The notes beneath the pieces were generated by a model. It was not told the origin of the DNA. It did not search any database and saw nothing but the letters and a program-made list of their open reading frames with translations. A DNA stretch of 17,069 nt from Nitrososphaeraceae archaeon. GTDB taxonomy: Archaea > Thermoproteota > Nitrososphaeria > Nitrososphaerales > Nitrososphaeraceae. The DNA lies in the NCBI GenBank assembly GCA_030038695.1, contig JASHSN010000046.1, positions 1 to 17,069 on the forward strand, written 5' to 3'. Numbering within the stretch: position 1 is the stretch's first letter; the number at the start of each line of letters is the position of its first letter. The position numbers and the translations under genes were made by a program. Shown in pieces: positions 1 to 6,259 of this stretch.

Positions 1-12
1 ATTGTTATTATA

Positions 13-885
13 TTAATCTTTATTTAATTCCGCTCGGATTTGTCTTATTATAGCTAGGACGGTATCTGCGTCCTCTACTTCAGGATCTATTTCTAAGTAC
101 ATGTTCAGCATTTCTAGCGCCTCTAAAGGATTCTTCCTCTTTAGCAATATCATACCCTTGTCTCTTACGGCATCGAGGTTATGGGGATCAATAGCAATTA
201 TCATTTCATTAGCTATTTCAGCTTTATCAATATCCTGAGATTCATAATAACTACCCTTTAAATTATTTAGCATACGTATTATTACCTCTCCCGATGTAGC
301 CTTTGCAACATACGCCCGCGTTAACGAAATTTTTTGACTAGGATAAAAATGATCGAGCAATTCTTGCAGGGTATAATCATCCATAATTCGTCCTCCGTTA
401 AAAGGATCGATGATGATTTCACTATTTTCTCCTTCTAATATATGTTTGACCAGAAAATGGGCAGGAAAATTGACCGCGTATAATCTAAATTTTAGAATAT
501 GTGCTACGCGCATATATATTATAGACAGTGTAATCGGAATCCCAGATTTTTGTTCCAAAACAACGTTAACATAGCTATTCATTGGATTATAGTAGTCTTG
601 TAAGTTTGCTTTAAACTCCTTCTCTTTAAATAAATAGTTATTAATTTTTTCTATTATTTGCGTCGGCCTTGAGGGCATCGATTTCTTCGATGCCAGGATT
701 ATCTCTGTGCCCATTGCATCGATCCTATCTAGTATAGCTTTTACATCCAAGTCTGGATAGGCAAGGATCCTAGAAACATGCAAAGCGTATTCAGCTAGCC
801 TCTCTGTATCATCGCTAGAACCAAGACAATTAACAACATTAGCCTTCCAATCTTTAATTAAAGGTTTGAGTGCGTTATTAGACAA
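13..885 (-). CDS. SirB1-family transglutaminase-like protein with TPR tail
   Basis: A 290-residue protein of the SirB1/UPF0162 type: a transglutaminase-like fold followed by helical TPR-like repeats. The family core is visible at about residues 113-147, where SGIPITLSIIYMRVAH leads to NFPAHFLVK; the His in PAHFLV and the Asp in IIDPFNGG (about 160) match conserved family positions. Residues about 205-285 read as two or three TPR units (KAEIANEMIIAIDP, LEALEMLNMYLEIDP). The biochemical role of this family is not established, and the usual transglutaminase Cys is not obvious here, so I do not claim enzyme activity. The start is TTG at 885. No other standard start lies between it and the upstream stop at 907-909, and a TATA-like box sits about 29 nt away, fitting a leaderless message. 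Family assignment is firm; function is unknown. Confidence 0.85.
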   Translation of the reverse strand: MSNNALKPLIKDWKANVVNCLGSSDDTERLAEYALHVSRILAYPDLDVKAILDRIDAMGTEIILASKKSMPSRPTQIIEKINNYLFKEKEFKANLQDYYNPMNSYVNVVLEQKSGIPITLSIIYMRVAHILKFRLYAVNFPAHFLVKHILEGENSEIIIDPFNGGRIMDDYTLQELLDHFYPSQKISLTRAYVAKATSGEVIIRMLNNLKGSYYESQDIDKAEIANEMIIAIDPHNLDAVRDKGMILLKRKNPLEALEMLNMYLEIDPEVEDADTVLAIIRQIRAELNKD

Positions 886-910
886 CAGTTGATATGGTAA
901 ATTTGCCTAC

Positions 911-918
911 TTATAACT
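911..918 (-). promoter_or_regulatory. TATA-like box for the SirB1-family gene
   Basis: On the minus strand this reads AGTTATAA and is centred about 29 nt before the TTG start at 885, the spacing expected of a leaderless archaeal transcript. A second, better consensus box (TTTATATA, minus strand, about 943-950) lies further upstream and would give a leader of roughly 33 nt. I cannot tell which is used. Confidence 0.4.
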
Positions 919-975
919 TTGGGATTATAACATTGACGATGCGTATATAAAGAATAGGAGTTGAAGTCCCATCGT

Positions 976-2085
976 TTAGCTGCGCTCTTCAGTGTTCTCT
1001 AATGAATTAATCTGAGACAATGATGGATGGAATGATGATATTTCATCTTCGACTATCCCTACTCTTGTATGTAAACTGTTACTACAGTCATTATTGCCTC
1101 CTCTAATTTGTCTGTATCTTCGATAACTTTGATCTACCTCCATGGCTGCTGTCAGTATTTTACTTCTAATAGACTTTGATCGAGATGATGATTGTACAAA
1201 CATCTTGGTATCTTTTGGGAGGCAGTGTCCTCCTATTCCGTCTCTCGGTTCTAAAATGTTGACATTCCATTTGGTATTTAGAGCATCTCGTAGTTCTGGA
1301 AAGTTTATGTTATTTGCTTGACAATACAAATAGAGTTCTTCAGCGAAGGCTATCTGTAGATATCTATGTGCATTTTCAACAATTTTTGTTATTTCAGCTA
1401 TCTCAATTTTTGTTACTGGATGCATAGGGATTCCTAGACTTTTAAATGAGGAATAAGAAGATGAAAACGATGATAAGGAGAATGAGTCAGAATAAGGTTC
1501 CGATTTTTCATTGTTACAAGTACTACTACCATCATAAAACTGCATGCCTAGTCTAAGACAACAATCACATACTCCTCCTATCACACGTAACTGATTTACA
1601 CCGTGCTCCTTTTCTTCTAACGCATACCATCTATGTGGAGCATGAACAACATGCAACCGATGATTAAGTAATTCAAATACTTTACTCGATGTTCCATCCG
1701 GAATTGTGCTCTCTATTGAAACAAGTGCCCCATTCTTTGCTTCTCTTGAAATCCTATCTGTTATAGACAACAAGCCATCAATTTGAGGAGAGAATATATC
1801 CTCTACTTTGTGTGTTGAGACACATAGTATGTATATATCAAATTCACTAAAGTTAGAAGCTTTTTTTATTCCTCCTATTTTTTCAGCCCGGTCCATTGCT
1901 TTTGTACTACTGTCATATCCATACGTGTCGAATCCTTTCTCTTTAACATACTTTGCTACGGGAAGTCCTAGCTGTCCTAGTCCCACAATTAGTACCTTCT
2001 CGAACACAGCTGGAGGACATCGTTGTCGGGAAACAATCCCAGTTCTTTCATGCATAGGCTCACTCAATTCAATGTTCTCACACAA
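976..2085 (-). CDS. UDP-sugar dehydrogenase-like protein, short form with Ser-rich insert
   Basis: A 369-residue protein of the UDP-glucose/GDP-mannose dehydrogenase superfamily, which oxidises a nucleotide-sugar alcohol to a uronate with NAD+. A Rossmann start is clear at residues 31-58 (VLIVGLGQLGLP, acidic YGYD end). ESTIPDGTS (125-133) matches the family ESTVPPGT motif, and GIGGHCLPKD (283-292) carries the catalytic Cys288. The central helix ITKIVENAHRYLQIAFAEE is typical. Between the two halves, residues about 193-216 are a Ser/Phe/Tyr-rich stretch I do not expect in the family. After about residue 330 there is only a short tail, so the C-terminal UDP-binding domain of full-length (over 400 aa) enzymes is missing. 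TTG at 2085 is chosen because a TATA box lies 27 nt upstream; ATG at 2055 is the alternative. It may be a divergent or substrate-shifted member. Confidence 0.8.
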   Translation of the reverse strand: MCENIELSEPMHERTGIVSRQRCPPAVFEKVLIVGLGQLGLPVAKYVKEKGFDTYGYDSSTKAMDRAEKIGGIKKASNFSEFDIYILCVSTHKVEDIFSPQIDGLLSITDRISREAKNGALVSIESTIPDGTSSKVFELLNHRLHVVHAPHRWYALEEKEHGVNQLRVIGGVCDCCLRLGMQFYDGSSTCNNEKSEPYSDSFSLSSFSSSYSSFKSLGIPMHPVTKIEIAEITKIVENAHRYLQIAFAEELYLYCQANNINFPELRDALNTKWNVNILEPRDGIGGHCLPKDTKMFVQSSSRSKSIRSKILTAAMEVDQSYRRYRQIRGGNNDCSNSLHTRVGIVEDEISSFHPSLSQINSLENTEERS

Positions 2086-2693
2086 TCGAGTTCTTATCGT
2101 TATATTGTTTTATATATGCTCAGATAAAGAACTATGGAAAAGTTTTACTATTTACTGGTAACAGTTGAAGTGATATAGTATCTCATATTATTGAGAATAT
2201 GGAATATTGGGAGTACTATTTAATGAATAAGCAATAGTATTCAAATTTGTAGCCAAACGATGTAGAAGAAATTTCATAGTAGCAAAATTCTGTATGAGTA
2301 TTCGAAAGAAAATTTGGGACTTACATTATTAGGCATTCTAGGGACCAAAAAGCATTCGATCTATATTTGAAGAATATTTTGTACTATTCGTATTGCTAGT
2401 CCATGCTAGCTATTATAGAATATGAAATCACGCAATGAACGGAACAAAAATACGGGAGTTGAAAATGCCATTCAGCATTTAATTATTATTATAAATCCAT
2501 TATGGGCTGCGAGCACCCGAGTGTTTGGGATATCTGCTCGTTAATAAACCAATAATTGTTCTTTGCACCATGACATTCGGATTTTGATTGAACTACGTGA
2601 GTAATTACGATGGATCACGATTTGCAAAATTCGCGCCGTAGGGGCTGTAACGGAGTATTTATTGATATGAGACACCCAGCCAAATTTCATAAA
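2086..2693. other. AT-rich intergenic gap without a convincing gene
   Basis: About 600 bases with frequent stops in all frames. It holds the dehydrogenase promoter at its left end. A possible bulged hairpin lies at 2510-2540 (CGAGCA/TGCTCG outer arms, CCC/GGG inner arms). A 29-codon frame at 2610-2699 ends in tandem stops TAATAA. I see no tRNA or long coding frame here. Confidence 0.5.
2107..2118 (-). promoter_or_regulatory. TATA box for the UDP-sugar dehydrogenase-like gene
   Basis: CATATATAAAAC on the minus strand, centred about 27 nt before the TTG at 2085. This spacing favours a leaderless transcript starting at or next to that TTG. Because the element is nearly symmetric it could also act toward the plus strand, where I find no gene. 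Confidence 0.45.
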
Positions 2694-2706
2694 GTTTAAT
2701 AATTAT
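2694..2706 (+). promoter_or_regulatory. Possible TATA box for the RNase H-like gene
   Basis: An A/T-only element (GTTTAATAATTAT) whose centre lies about 26 nt before an ATG at 2725. That spacing matches the other leaderless promoters in this window and supports 2725, not 2820, as the original start of the downstream gene. Confidence 0.35.
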
Positions 2707-2724
2707 TTCGCATAACGAGATTTG

Positions 2725-2819
2725 ATGAAACGCCCCTGACGGAGGAGCTGCTGCAATATAATATTGCCGTAGCCACTGTTTACGGTCGTCCCTATTATAA
2801 AATTACCCATGCACTGAAA
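2725..2819 (+). pseudogene. Frameshifted 5' part of the RNase H-like gene
   Basis: The frame of the downstream protein stays open back to 2703 and reads plausible protein (IAVATVYGRPYYKITHAL at about 2763-2816), but holds no ATG, GTG or TTG before 2820. An ATG at 2725 in another frame gives M-K-R-P and then a TGA. A single added C in the CCCC run at 2733-2736 would join this ATG to the open frame as MKRPLTEELLQYN and continue into it. The simplest readings are a real one-base deletion, a sequencing error in the homopolymer, or -1 frameshifting there. A non-standard start is the alternative: CTG at 2748 or 2751, just after GGAGGAG at 2741-2747. Confidence 0.5.
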
Positions 2820-3395
2820 TTGATGGATTTGCGTTTCGAATCACTATCTCCAGAACAGGCCGCTGTATCTAATGCCAAAATTATTATCACAACACAAGAC
2901 GAGGCACAAATTGTCAATAGAAAAGATGTTCTCCTTGATAGTGAAGTCGGTAAATATCCTGTTCTACTGAAGGCAAAAATGTTGCGTAAAGTTATGGGAT
3001 TTCAACATGATGACCAGTTGACAATAGGGGTCGACCCCGGTGATAGAATAGGAATATCAATAATTTATTTACATGACGAACTTGACAGCTTCGTGGAGAC
3101 AACTCCACTATCGGCGTTTCAGCTAATCTCAACATTATTGTCGGAAATCAATTCACAAAGAAAGATTGTGAGGATTGGCGATGGAAATATGGCCATAACA
3201 AGACAAATCGCATCATTGATCAAAGGAAGGTTTAATGATTTGGTTCATATAGAGATAGTAGATGAACATGGAACGTCTTTACCAAAATGCATAGATGCAA
3301 ACAGGCGAGGCGTACGAGATAGATCATCAGCTAGAGCAATTGCACTTCGCGGTGGTAGAAGTTTTGACCAGTTTCGCGGCCATACTAGAATCTGA
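2820..3395 (+). CDS. RuvC/YqgF-like RNase H-fold protein (N-terminus probably upstream)
   Basis: A 191-residue frame from TTG 2820 (ATG follows at 2823). I recognise no named family but see an RNase H-like pattern: a first strand with LTIGVDPGDRIGISIIYL (residues 68-84, Asp72), a central strand ending RIGDGN (Asp121), IEIVDEHGTS (145-153), which resembles the DERLTT segment of YqgF/RuvX, and a late helix DRSSARAIALR (167-177, Asp167) like the last acidic residue of RuvC-type nucleases. These acidic residues could form a metal site. About 32 more N-terminal residues seem to be encoded upstream, at the frameshift noted at 2725-2819. The gene stands alone, followed by a T-rich stretch. The fold assignment is an inference from motif order; the nuclease role is unproven. 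Confidence 0.6.
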   Translation: MMDLRFESLSPEQAAVSNAKIIITTQDEAQIVNRKDVLLDSEVGKYPVLLKAKMLRKVMGFQHDDQLTIGVDPGDRIGISIIYLHDELDSFVETTPLSAFQLISTLLSEINSQRKIVRIGDGNMAITRQIASLIKGRFNDLVHIEIVDEHGTSLPKCIDANRRGVRDRSSARAIALRGGRSFDQFRGHTRI

Positions 3396-3473
3396 GATCG
3401 TTATATTCTTTATGTCCTACAAAATACTAAGCCATAAGATATATATGCACCTTAAATGACTAAAAAATGAAAC

Positions 3474-3492
3474 TTTTTTAGCTTTTAAAGCT
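3474..3492 (+). terminator. T-rich terminator with AGCTTT inverted repeat
   Basis: A run of six T (3474-3479) about 80 nt after the stop of the RNase H-like gene, followed directly by the inverted repeat AGCTTT-T-AAAGCT (3480-3492). Archaeal termination needs mainly a T-rich non-template strand, so this fits; the small inverted repeat may be incidental. Confidence 0.35.
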
Positions 3493-3549
3493 TTAAATCA
3501 TTTAAATTTTGCTATTACTATAATTTTGTTAATAAAATAATTGTATAAA

Positions 3550-3557
3550 TTTAAATA
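3550..3557 (+). promoter_or_regulatory. TATA box for the zinc-ribbon/UbiD operon
   Basis: TTTAAATA, a close match to the archaeal consensus. With the usual 25-27 nt spacing, transcription would begin near 3578-3581, giving a leader of about 30 nt before ATG 3611. Confidence 0.5.
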
Positions 3558-3581
3558 GTCTTTTCGACATAATCAAATTAA

Positions 3582-3597
3582 GGTAAAATATTTTACC
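3582..3597. promoter_or_regulatory. Perfect 16-bp palindrome at the predicted transcription start
   Basis: GGTAAAATATTTTACC is exactly self-complementary. It lies right after the predicted transcription start of the zinc-ribbon operon and 13 nt before the ATG at 3611. As DNA it could be an operator for a dimeric repressor placed to block RNA polymerase; as RNA the leader could fold back on itself. No binding protein can be named from the sequence. Confidence 0.4.
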
Positions 3598-3610
3598 AGG
3601 AAATGAAATA

Positions 3611-3856
3611 ATGACATGTAAGGGTATATGTATTCGTCATAAAGCGCAAAAACCTGTAGGCTCTGGTCGTTATGCTAGTGGACAGAAGCGATGTCAAATA
3701 TGTGAAATTTTTATAAAGTGGGATGGTTTGTGGTGTCCATGCTGCGGATATAGATTGAGAACTAAACCCCGTAACCTGAAATATAAGGCTAAATTGCGAG
3801 CAAGAAAGAAACTCCAAGAATCTCGTGTGGCAAAGTTCATCCCTATTCACGTATAG
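3611..3856 (+). CDS. Small zinc-ribbon protein, thaumarchaeal type
   Basis: An 81-residue basic protein with a zinc ribbon formed by C28-x2-C31 and C42-x2-C45 (with an extra C44), plus two N-terminal Cys (C3, C7). The region after the ribbon is strongly basic (RLRTKPRNLKYKAKLRARKK), suggesting nucleic-acid contact. From memory, very similar proteins starting MTCKG recur in Nitrososphaeria, often in several copies; their role is unknown. The start is ATG 3611, preceded by an in-frame-terminated mini-ORF (ATG AAA TAA) at 3603. It is the first gene of a probable three-gene unit, 14 nt ahead of the next start. A role as a small DNA- or RNA-binding regulator is possible but not shown. Confidence 0.8.
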   Translation: MTCKGICIRHKAQKPVGSGRYASGQKRCQICEIFIKWDGLWCPCCGYRLRTKPRNLKYKAKLRARKKLQESRVAKFIPIHV

Positions 3857-3870
3857 AAAGAGTATTAATA

Positions 3871-4263
3871 ATGCAAGATGAAGGATCCGGCTCACTGATT
3901 TTACGGACTGTAAGAGCACCAAGTACTAGAATTTTTCTTATAAAGTTTTTATCTTTCCAGAACGGATGTTTTATTATAGTTGCCGAAGATTCAAATCGAA
4001 TTGGATCTCTATATGTTTCCATAGCCTCTGCTAATAAAGTTAGCACAGCAAAAGTTATCCCGAGTAAATATGATTCTATTTTTATGAATACAATTTCGGA
4101 AAGAATATCTACTATGATAAATGGTATATGTCTTGTTTGCATGCACAGCATAAAGAATTTGCATCTCGATGATATGAAAGCAATTATGGGAGAGATTATG
4201 AATTTAGTTGGAAAAGAAGATGAGCGAAACTACGACAGACAAAATCGAAATTTCAGAGAATAG
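3871..4263 (+). CDS. Small conserved-type protein, possibly proteasome-assembly-chaperone-like
   Basis: A 130-residue protein I do not recognise with certainty. The pattern is strand (SLILRTVRAPSTRIFLIKFLSF), strand (GCFIIVAED), small-residue segment (IGSLYVSIAS), helix (NTISERISTMI), strand (NGICLVCMHSI), then helix (LDDMKAIMGEIMNLV). That order resembles proteasome assembly chaperones of the PAC3/PAC4 kind, where a strand naming the protein is followed by a Lys/Arg-rich helix and a final helix. This is a weak structural guess. The charged tail (GKEDERNYDRQNRNFRE) is encoded in the 44-nt overlap with the downstream UbiD-type gene and may be imposed by that overlap. Tight spacing on both sides says it is cotranscribed and probably translationally coupled to the decarboxylase. 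Confidence 0.65.
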   Translation: MQDEGSGSLILRTVRAPSTRIFLIKFLSFQNGCFIIVAEDSNRIGSLYVSIASANKVSTAKVIPSKYDSIFMNTISERISTMINGICLVCMHSIKNLHLDDMKAIMGEIMNLVGKEDERNYDRQNRNFRE

Positions 4264-5599
4264 TATTGACTTACCTAACTTCCTTAGTTTATTAGAAAAA
4301 GAAAACGAACTCATTATAATAAAGAAATGTATTGATCCAAAATTCGAGATTGCGGCTATCGTCAGTAAGCTGGGTGGTGGACAAGCAGTATTATTTGAAA
4401 CGGTTAAAGACAGCAGAATTAGAGTAGCATGTAATATTTTGGGTAACAGACGAAGATTTTTTCTTGCCATTGGGGCCAAAAAGGAAAAGCTAATTCATTC
4501 GTATGTTACAGAGGCAATGACACGAACAACTGAACCGAAAAAAATCTTTACAAGGGCACCTTTTGAAGAGAATTTCAGTAACAATTTAAGAGACCTCCCT
4601 ATTGTTACTCATTTTGAAAAGGATGCAGGCGCGTATATCACATCCTCAATTGTGTTTGCAAAAGATGAGGAAATGGGAAACCAAAATGCGTCCATACATC
4701 GTCTATTATTATTAGATGGCAGACATTTGGCAATTAGAATGGTAGAAGGTAGACACCTTCATAAGTGCTTTTCATTTGCCAAAGAACATGGACAAGACCT
4801 CAAAGTCTCCATTGCAATAGGGGTGCATCCAGCAATTAGTATCGCTTCAGCATATCAAGCAGCGTACAAAACTAATGAAATGTTAATCGCAAACTCATTG
4901 CTACAAGAAAAACTCACAGTTACATGCAGCAATTTTTCTGACCTTTTCATTCCAACTCTTAGCGAAATAGTGTTAGAAGGTAGGATTCTTCAAGACAGGA
5001 CAGAGGAGGAATGGATGGTAGAGGCTTTAAGAACCTATGACCTAAAGCGCCGACAGCCTGTCCTTGAACTTGATAGAATAAAATTCAGAAATAACGCGAT
5101 TTACCATGATATTTTACCAGGCTTTCCTGAACATCGGTTACTGATGGGTTTGCCCGTAGAAGCAAAAATATTTGAAGGAGTCAAAAATGTGGTTCCAACT
5201 ACAATGGCAGTCCATCTTACCGAAGGGGGTTGCACTTGGTTAGATGTAGTAATTCAAATCCGCAAGCGTCTTGAGGGTGAACCAAAAAATGCTCTTCTGG
5301 CGGCATTCGCTTCTCATCCTTCTCTTAAAATGGCAGTTGTGGTGGACGAAGACATAAGCCCGACGGATGCTATTGCCGTAGAATATGCGATCTGCACTAG
5401 ATGTCAAGCAGATAAAGGTTTTGTGATAGTTACAAATGTGAAGGGATCTAGTCTTGACCCATCGAGTGATCAGCAGAATTTGCTTACGACTAAGGTGGGA
5501 ATTGATGCAACAGCCACTCTGCTTAAACCTAAAGAGAGATTTGAAGTGGCGAAAATTCCTGGAGAGCAAAAGATCAAACTTTCTGATTACCTTTCCTAA
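4220..5599 (+). CDS. UbiD-family decarboxylase, probable anhydromevalonate phosphate decarboxylase
   Basis: A UbiD-family, prenyl-FMN-dependent decarboxylase of about 459 residues. Visible family marks, numbered from TTG 4208: NQNASIHRLLLLDG (158-171, the Arg-containing cofactor/substrate loop), IAIGVHPAISIAS, SEIVLEGRI (252-260, conserved acidic residues), DILPGFPEHRLLMG (301-314) and the C-terminal FASHPSLKMAVVVDEDI region (368-383). In most archaea the UbiD homologue removes CO2 from trans-anhydromevalonate 5-phosphate to give isopentenyl phosphate for lipid synthesis, so this is the favoured role; the substrate cannot be read from sequence. It needs prenylated FMN made by a UbiX protein, not in this window. 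ATG 4220 is preferred; TTG 4208 is possible. It overlaps the upstream gene by 44 nt. A T6 run follows at 5651. Confidence 0.85.
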   Translation: MSETTTDKIEISENSIDLPNFLSLLEKENELIIIKKCIDPKFEIAAIVSKLGGGQAVLFETVKDSRIRVACNILGNRRRFFLAIGAKKEKLIHSYVTEAMTRTTEPKKIFTRAPFEENFSNNLRDLPIVTHFEKDAGAYITSSIVFAKDEEMGNQNASIHRLLLLDGRHLAIRMVEGRHLHKCFSFAKEHGQDLKVSIAIGVHPAISIASAYQAAYKTNEMLIANSLLQEKLTVTCSNFSDLFIPTLSEIVLEGRILQDRTEEEWMVEALRTYDLKRRQPVLELDRIKFRNNAIYHDILPGFPEHRLLMGLPVEAKIFEGVKNVVPTTMAVHLTEGGCTWLDVVIQIRKRLEGEPKNALLAAFASHPSLKMAVVVDEDISPTDAIAVEYAICTRCQADKGFVIVTNVKGSSLDPSSDQQNLLTTKVGIDATATLLKPKERFEVAKIPGEQKIKLSDYLS

Positions 5600-5642
5600 A
5601 CGCCATGTAACATGACCTCCACCGGCCTATTTTGAAGATGTA

Positions 5643-5657
5643 ATTTATACTTTTTTA
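5643..5657 (+). terminator. T-rich terminator after the UbiD-family gene
   Basis: ATTTATACTTTTTTA, including T6 at 5651-5656, about 50 nt after the decarboxylase stop. It suits archaeal U-rich termination and separates this operon from the convergent trm56 gene. Confidence 0.4.
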
Positions 5658-5728
5658 TGGATGGCATTGCACGGTAATTGCTAATTGAGGATTCACCATG
5701 CTCCTAAGAAGCGGTCATGTATGCTGCA

Positions 5729-6259
5729 TTAGCTCAATTCTCTAACTCTCTTGCCTTTTTCCGTTGGAATTACTTTTAGTCTTGCATCTTTAAATTCCTT
5801 TTCGAACTGTTTGCCTCTAAACATCCTGTCTAAAAATATTGACAATGCCGCTACCTCAGAATGTGGCTGATTTCCTATTGCAATATTATAGTCTGCAAGC
5901 TCATACATTTGCCTAGGTACCTTTCCTGCACCAATGACTACTAGAATTCTATTTTCTCTCCTTAGATAACTAATAGCGTCATCGATGTGTATACCATACA
6001 TTGTTAAATGAACCACTTTTCCACCATCTTTCTTCCAATTCGCTATCATCTCACTCCATCCTCTAACAATTTCAATCTTAAAATCAGATCTCCCGCCCCA
6101 TCTGCTACTTACATCCTCTACTGTTTTTTTTATGGAATCATCTACATCGCTCATGTAGATTTTATCGCTACCGAATGCTCTTGAGACCAGCGCTGCATGA
6201 GTTGTCAATCGATCGTCCCGTACTAATCTATGTCCGATTCTGAGAACGGATACTTTCAG
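5729..6259 (-). CDS. tRNA (cytidine(56)-2'-O)-methyltransferase, aTrm56 type
   Basis: A SPOUT methyltransferase that 2'-O-methylates C56 in the T-loop of archaeal tRNAs. Family marks: VLRIGHRLVRDDRLTTHAAL at the N-terminus, a central VVHLTMYGI, and the SAM-knot segment VVIGAGKVPRQMYELADYN followed by NQPHSEVAALSIFLDR. The first standard start (TTG 6208) would begin at TTH and delete the first strand and the conserved GHR..RD..TTH motif. The frame is open to the hflX stop TAA (6260-6262), and the codon right after that stop is CTG (6257-6259), giving 176 residues, the normal family length. I therefore place the start at CTG. trm56 is in the same frame as hflX, separated only by that stop, so reinitiation or rare readthrough are both possible. 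Confidence 0.85.
   Translation of the reverse strand: MKVSVLRIGHRLVRDDRLTTHAALVSRAFGSDKIYMSDVDDSIKKTVEDVSSRWGGRSDFKIEIVRGWSEMIANWKKDGGKVVHLTMYGIHIDDAISYLRRENRILVVIGAGKVPRQMYELADYNIAIGNQPHSEVAALSIFLDRMFRGKQFEKEFKDARLKVIPTEKGKRVRELS

Noticed and set aside
1921..1936. GTGTCGAATCC resembling a tRNA T-loop
   Set aside because: It is inside the dehydrogenase coding region with no acceptor or anticodon stems around it.
1808..2161. 117-codon plus-strand frame opposite the dehydrogenase gene
   Set aside because: It is antisense to the clearly coding Rossmann domain, and its translation is Ser/Phe-rich without any motif.
2610..2699. Mini-frame reading NGVFIDMRHPAKFHKV, faintly like the start of DUF354 proteins
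   Set aside because: Only 29 codons, followed by two stops and no continuing similarity; likely chance.
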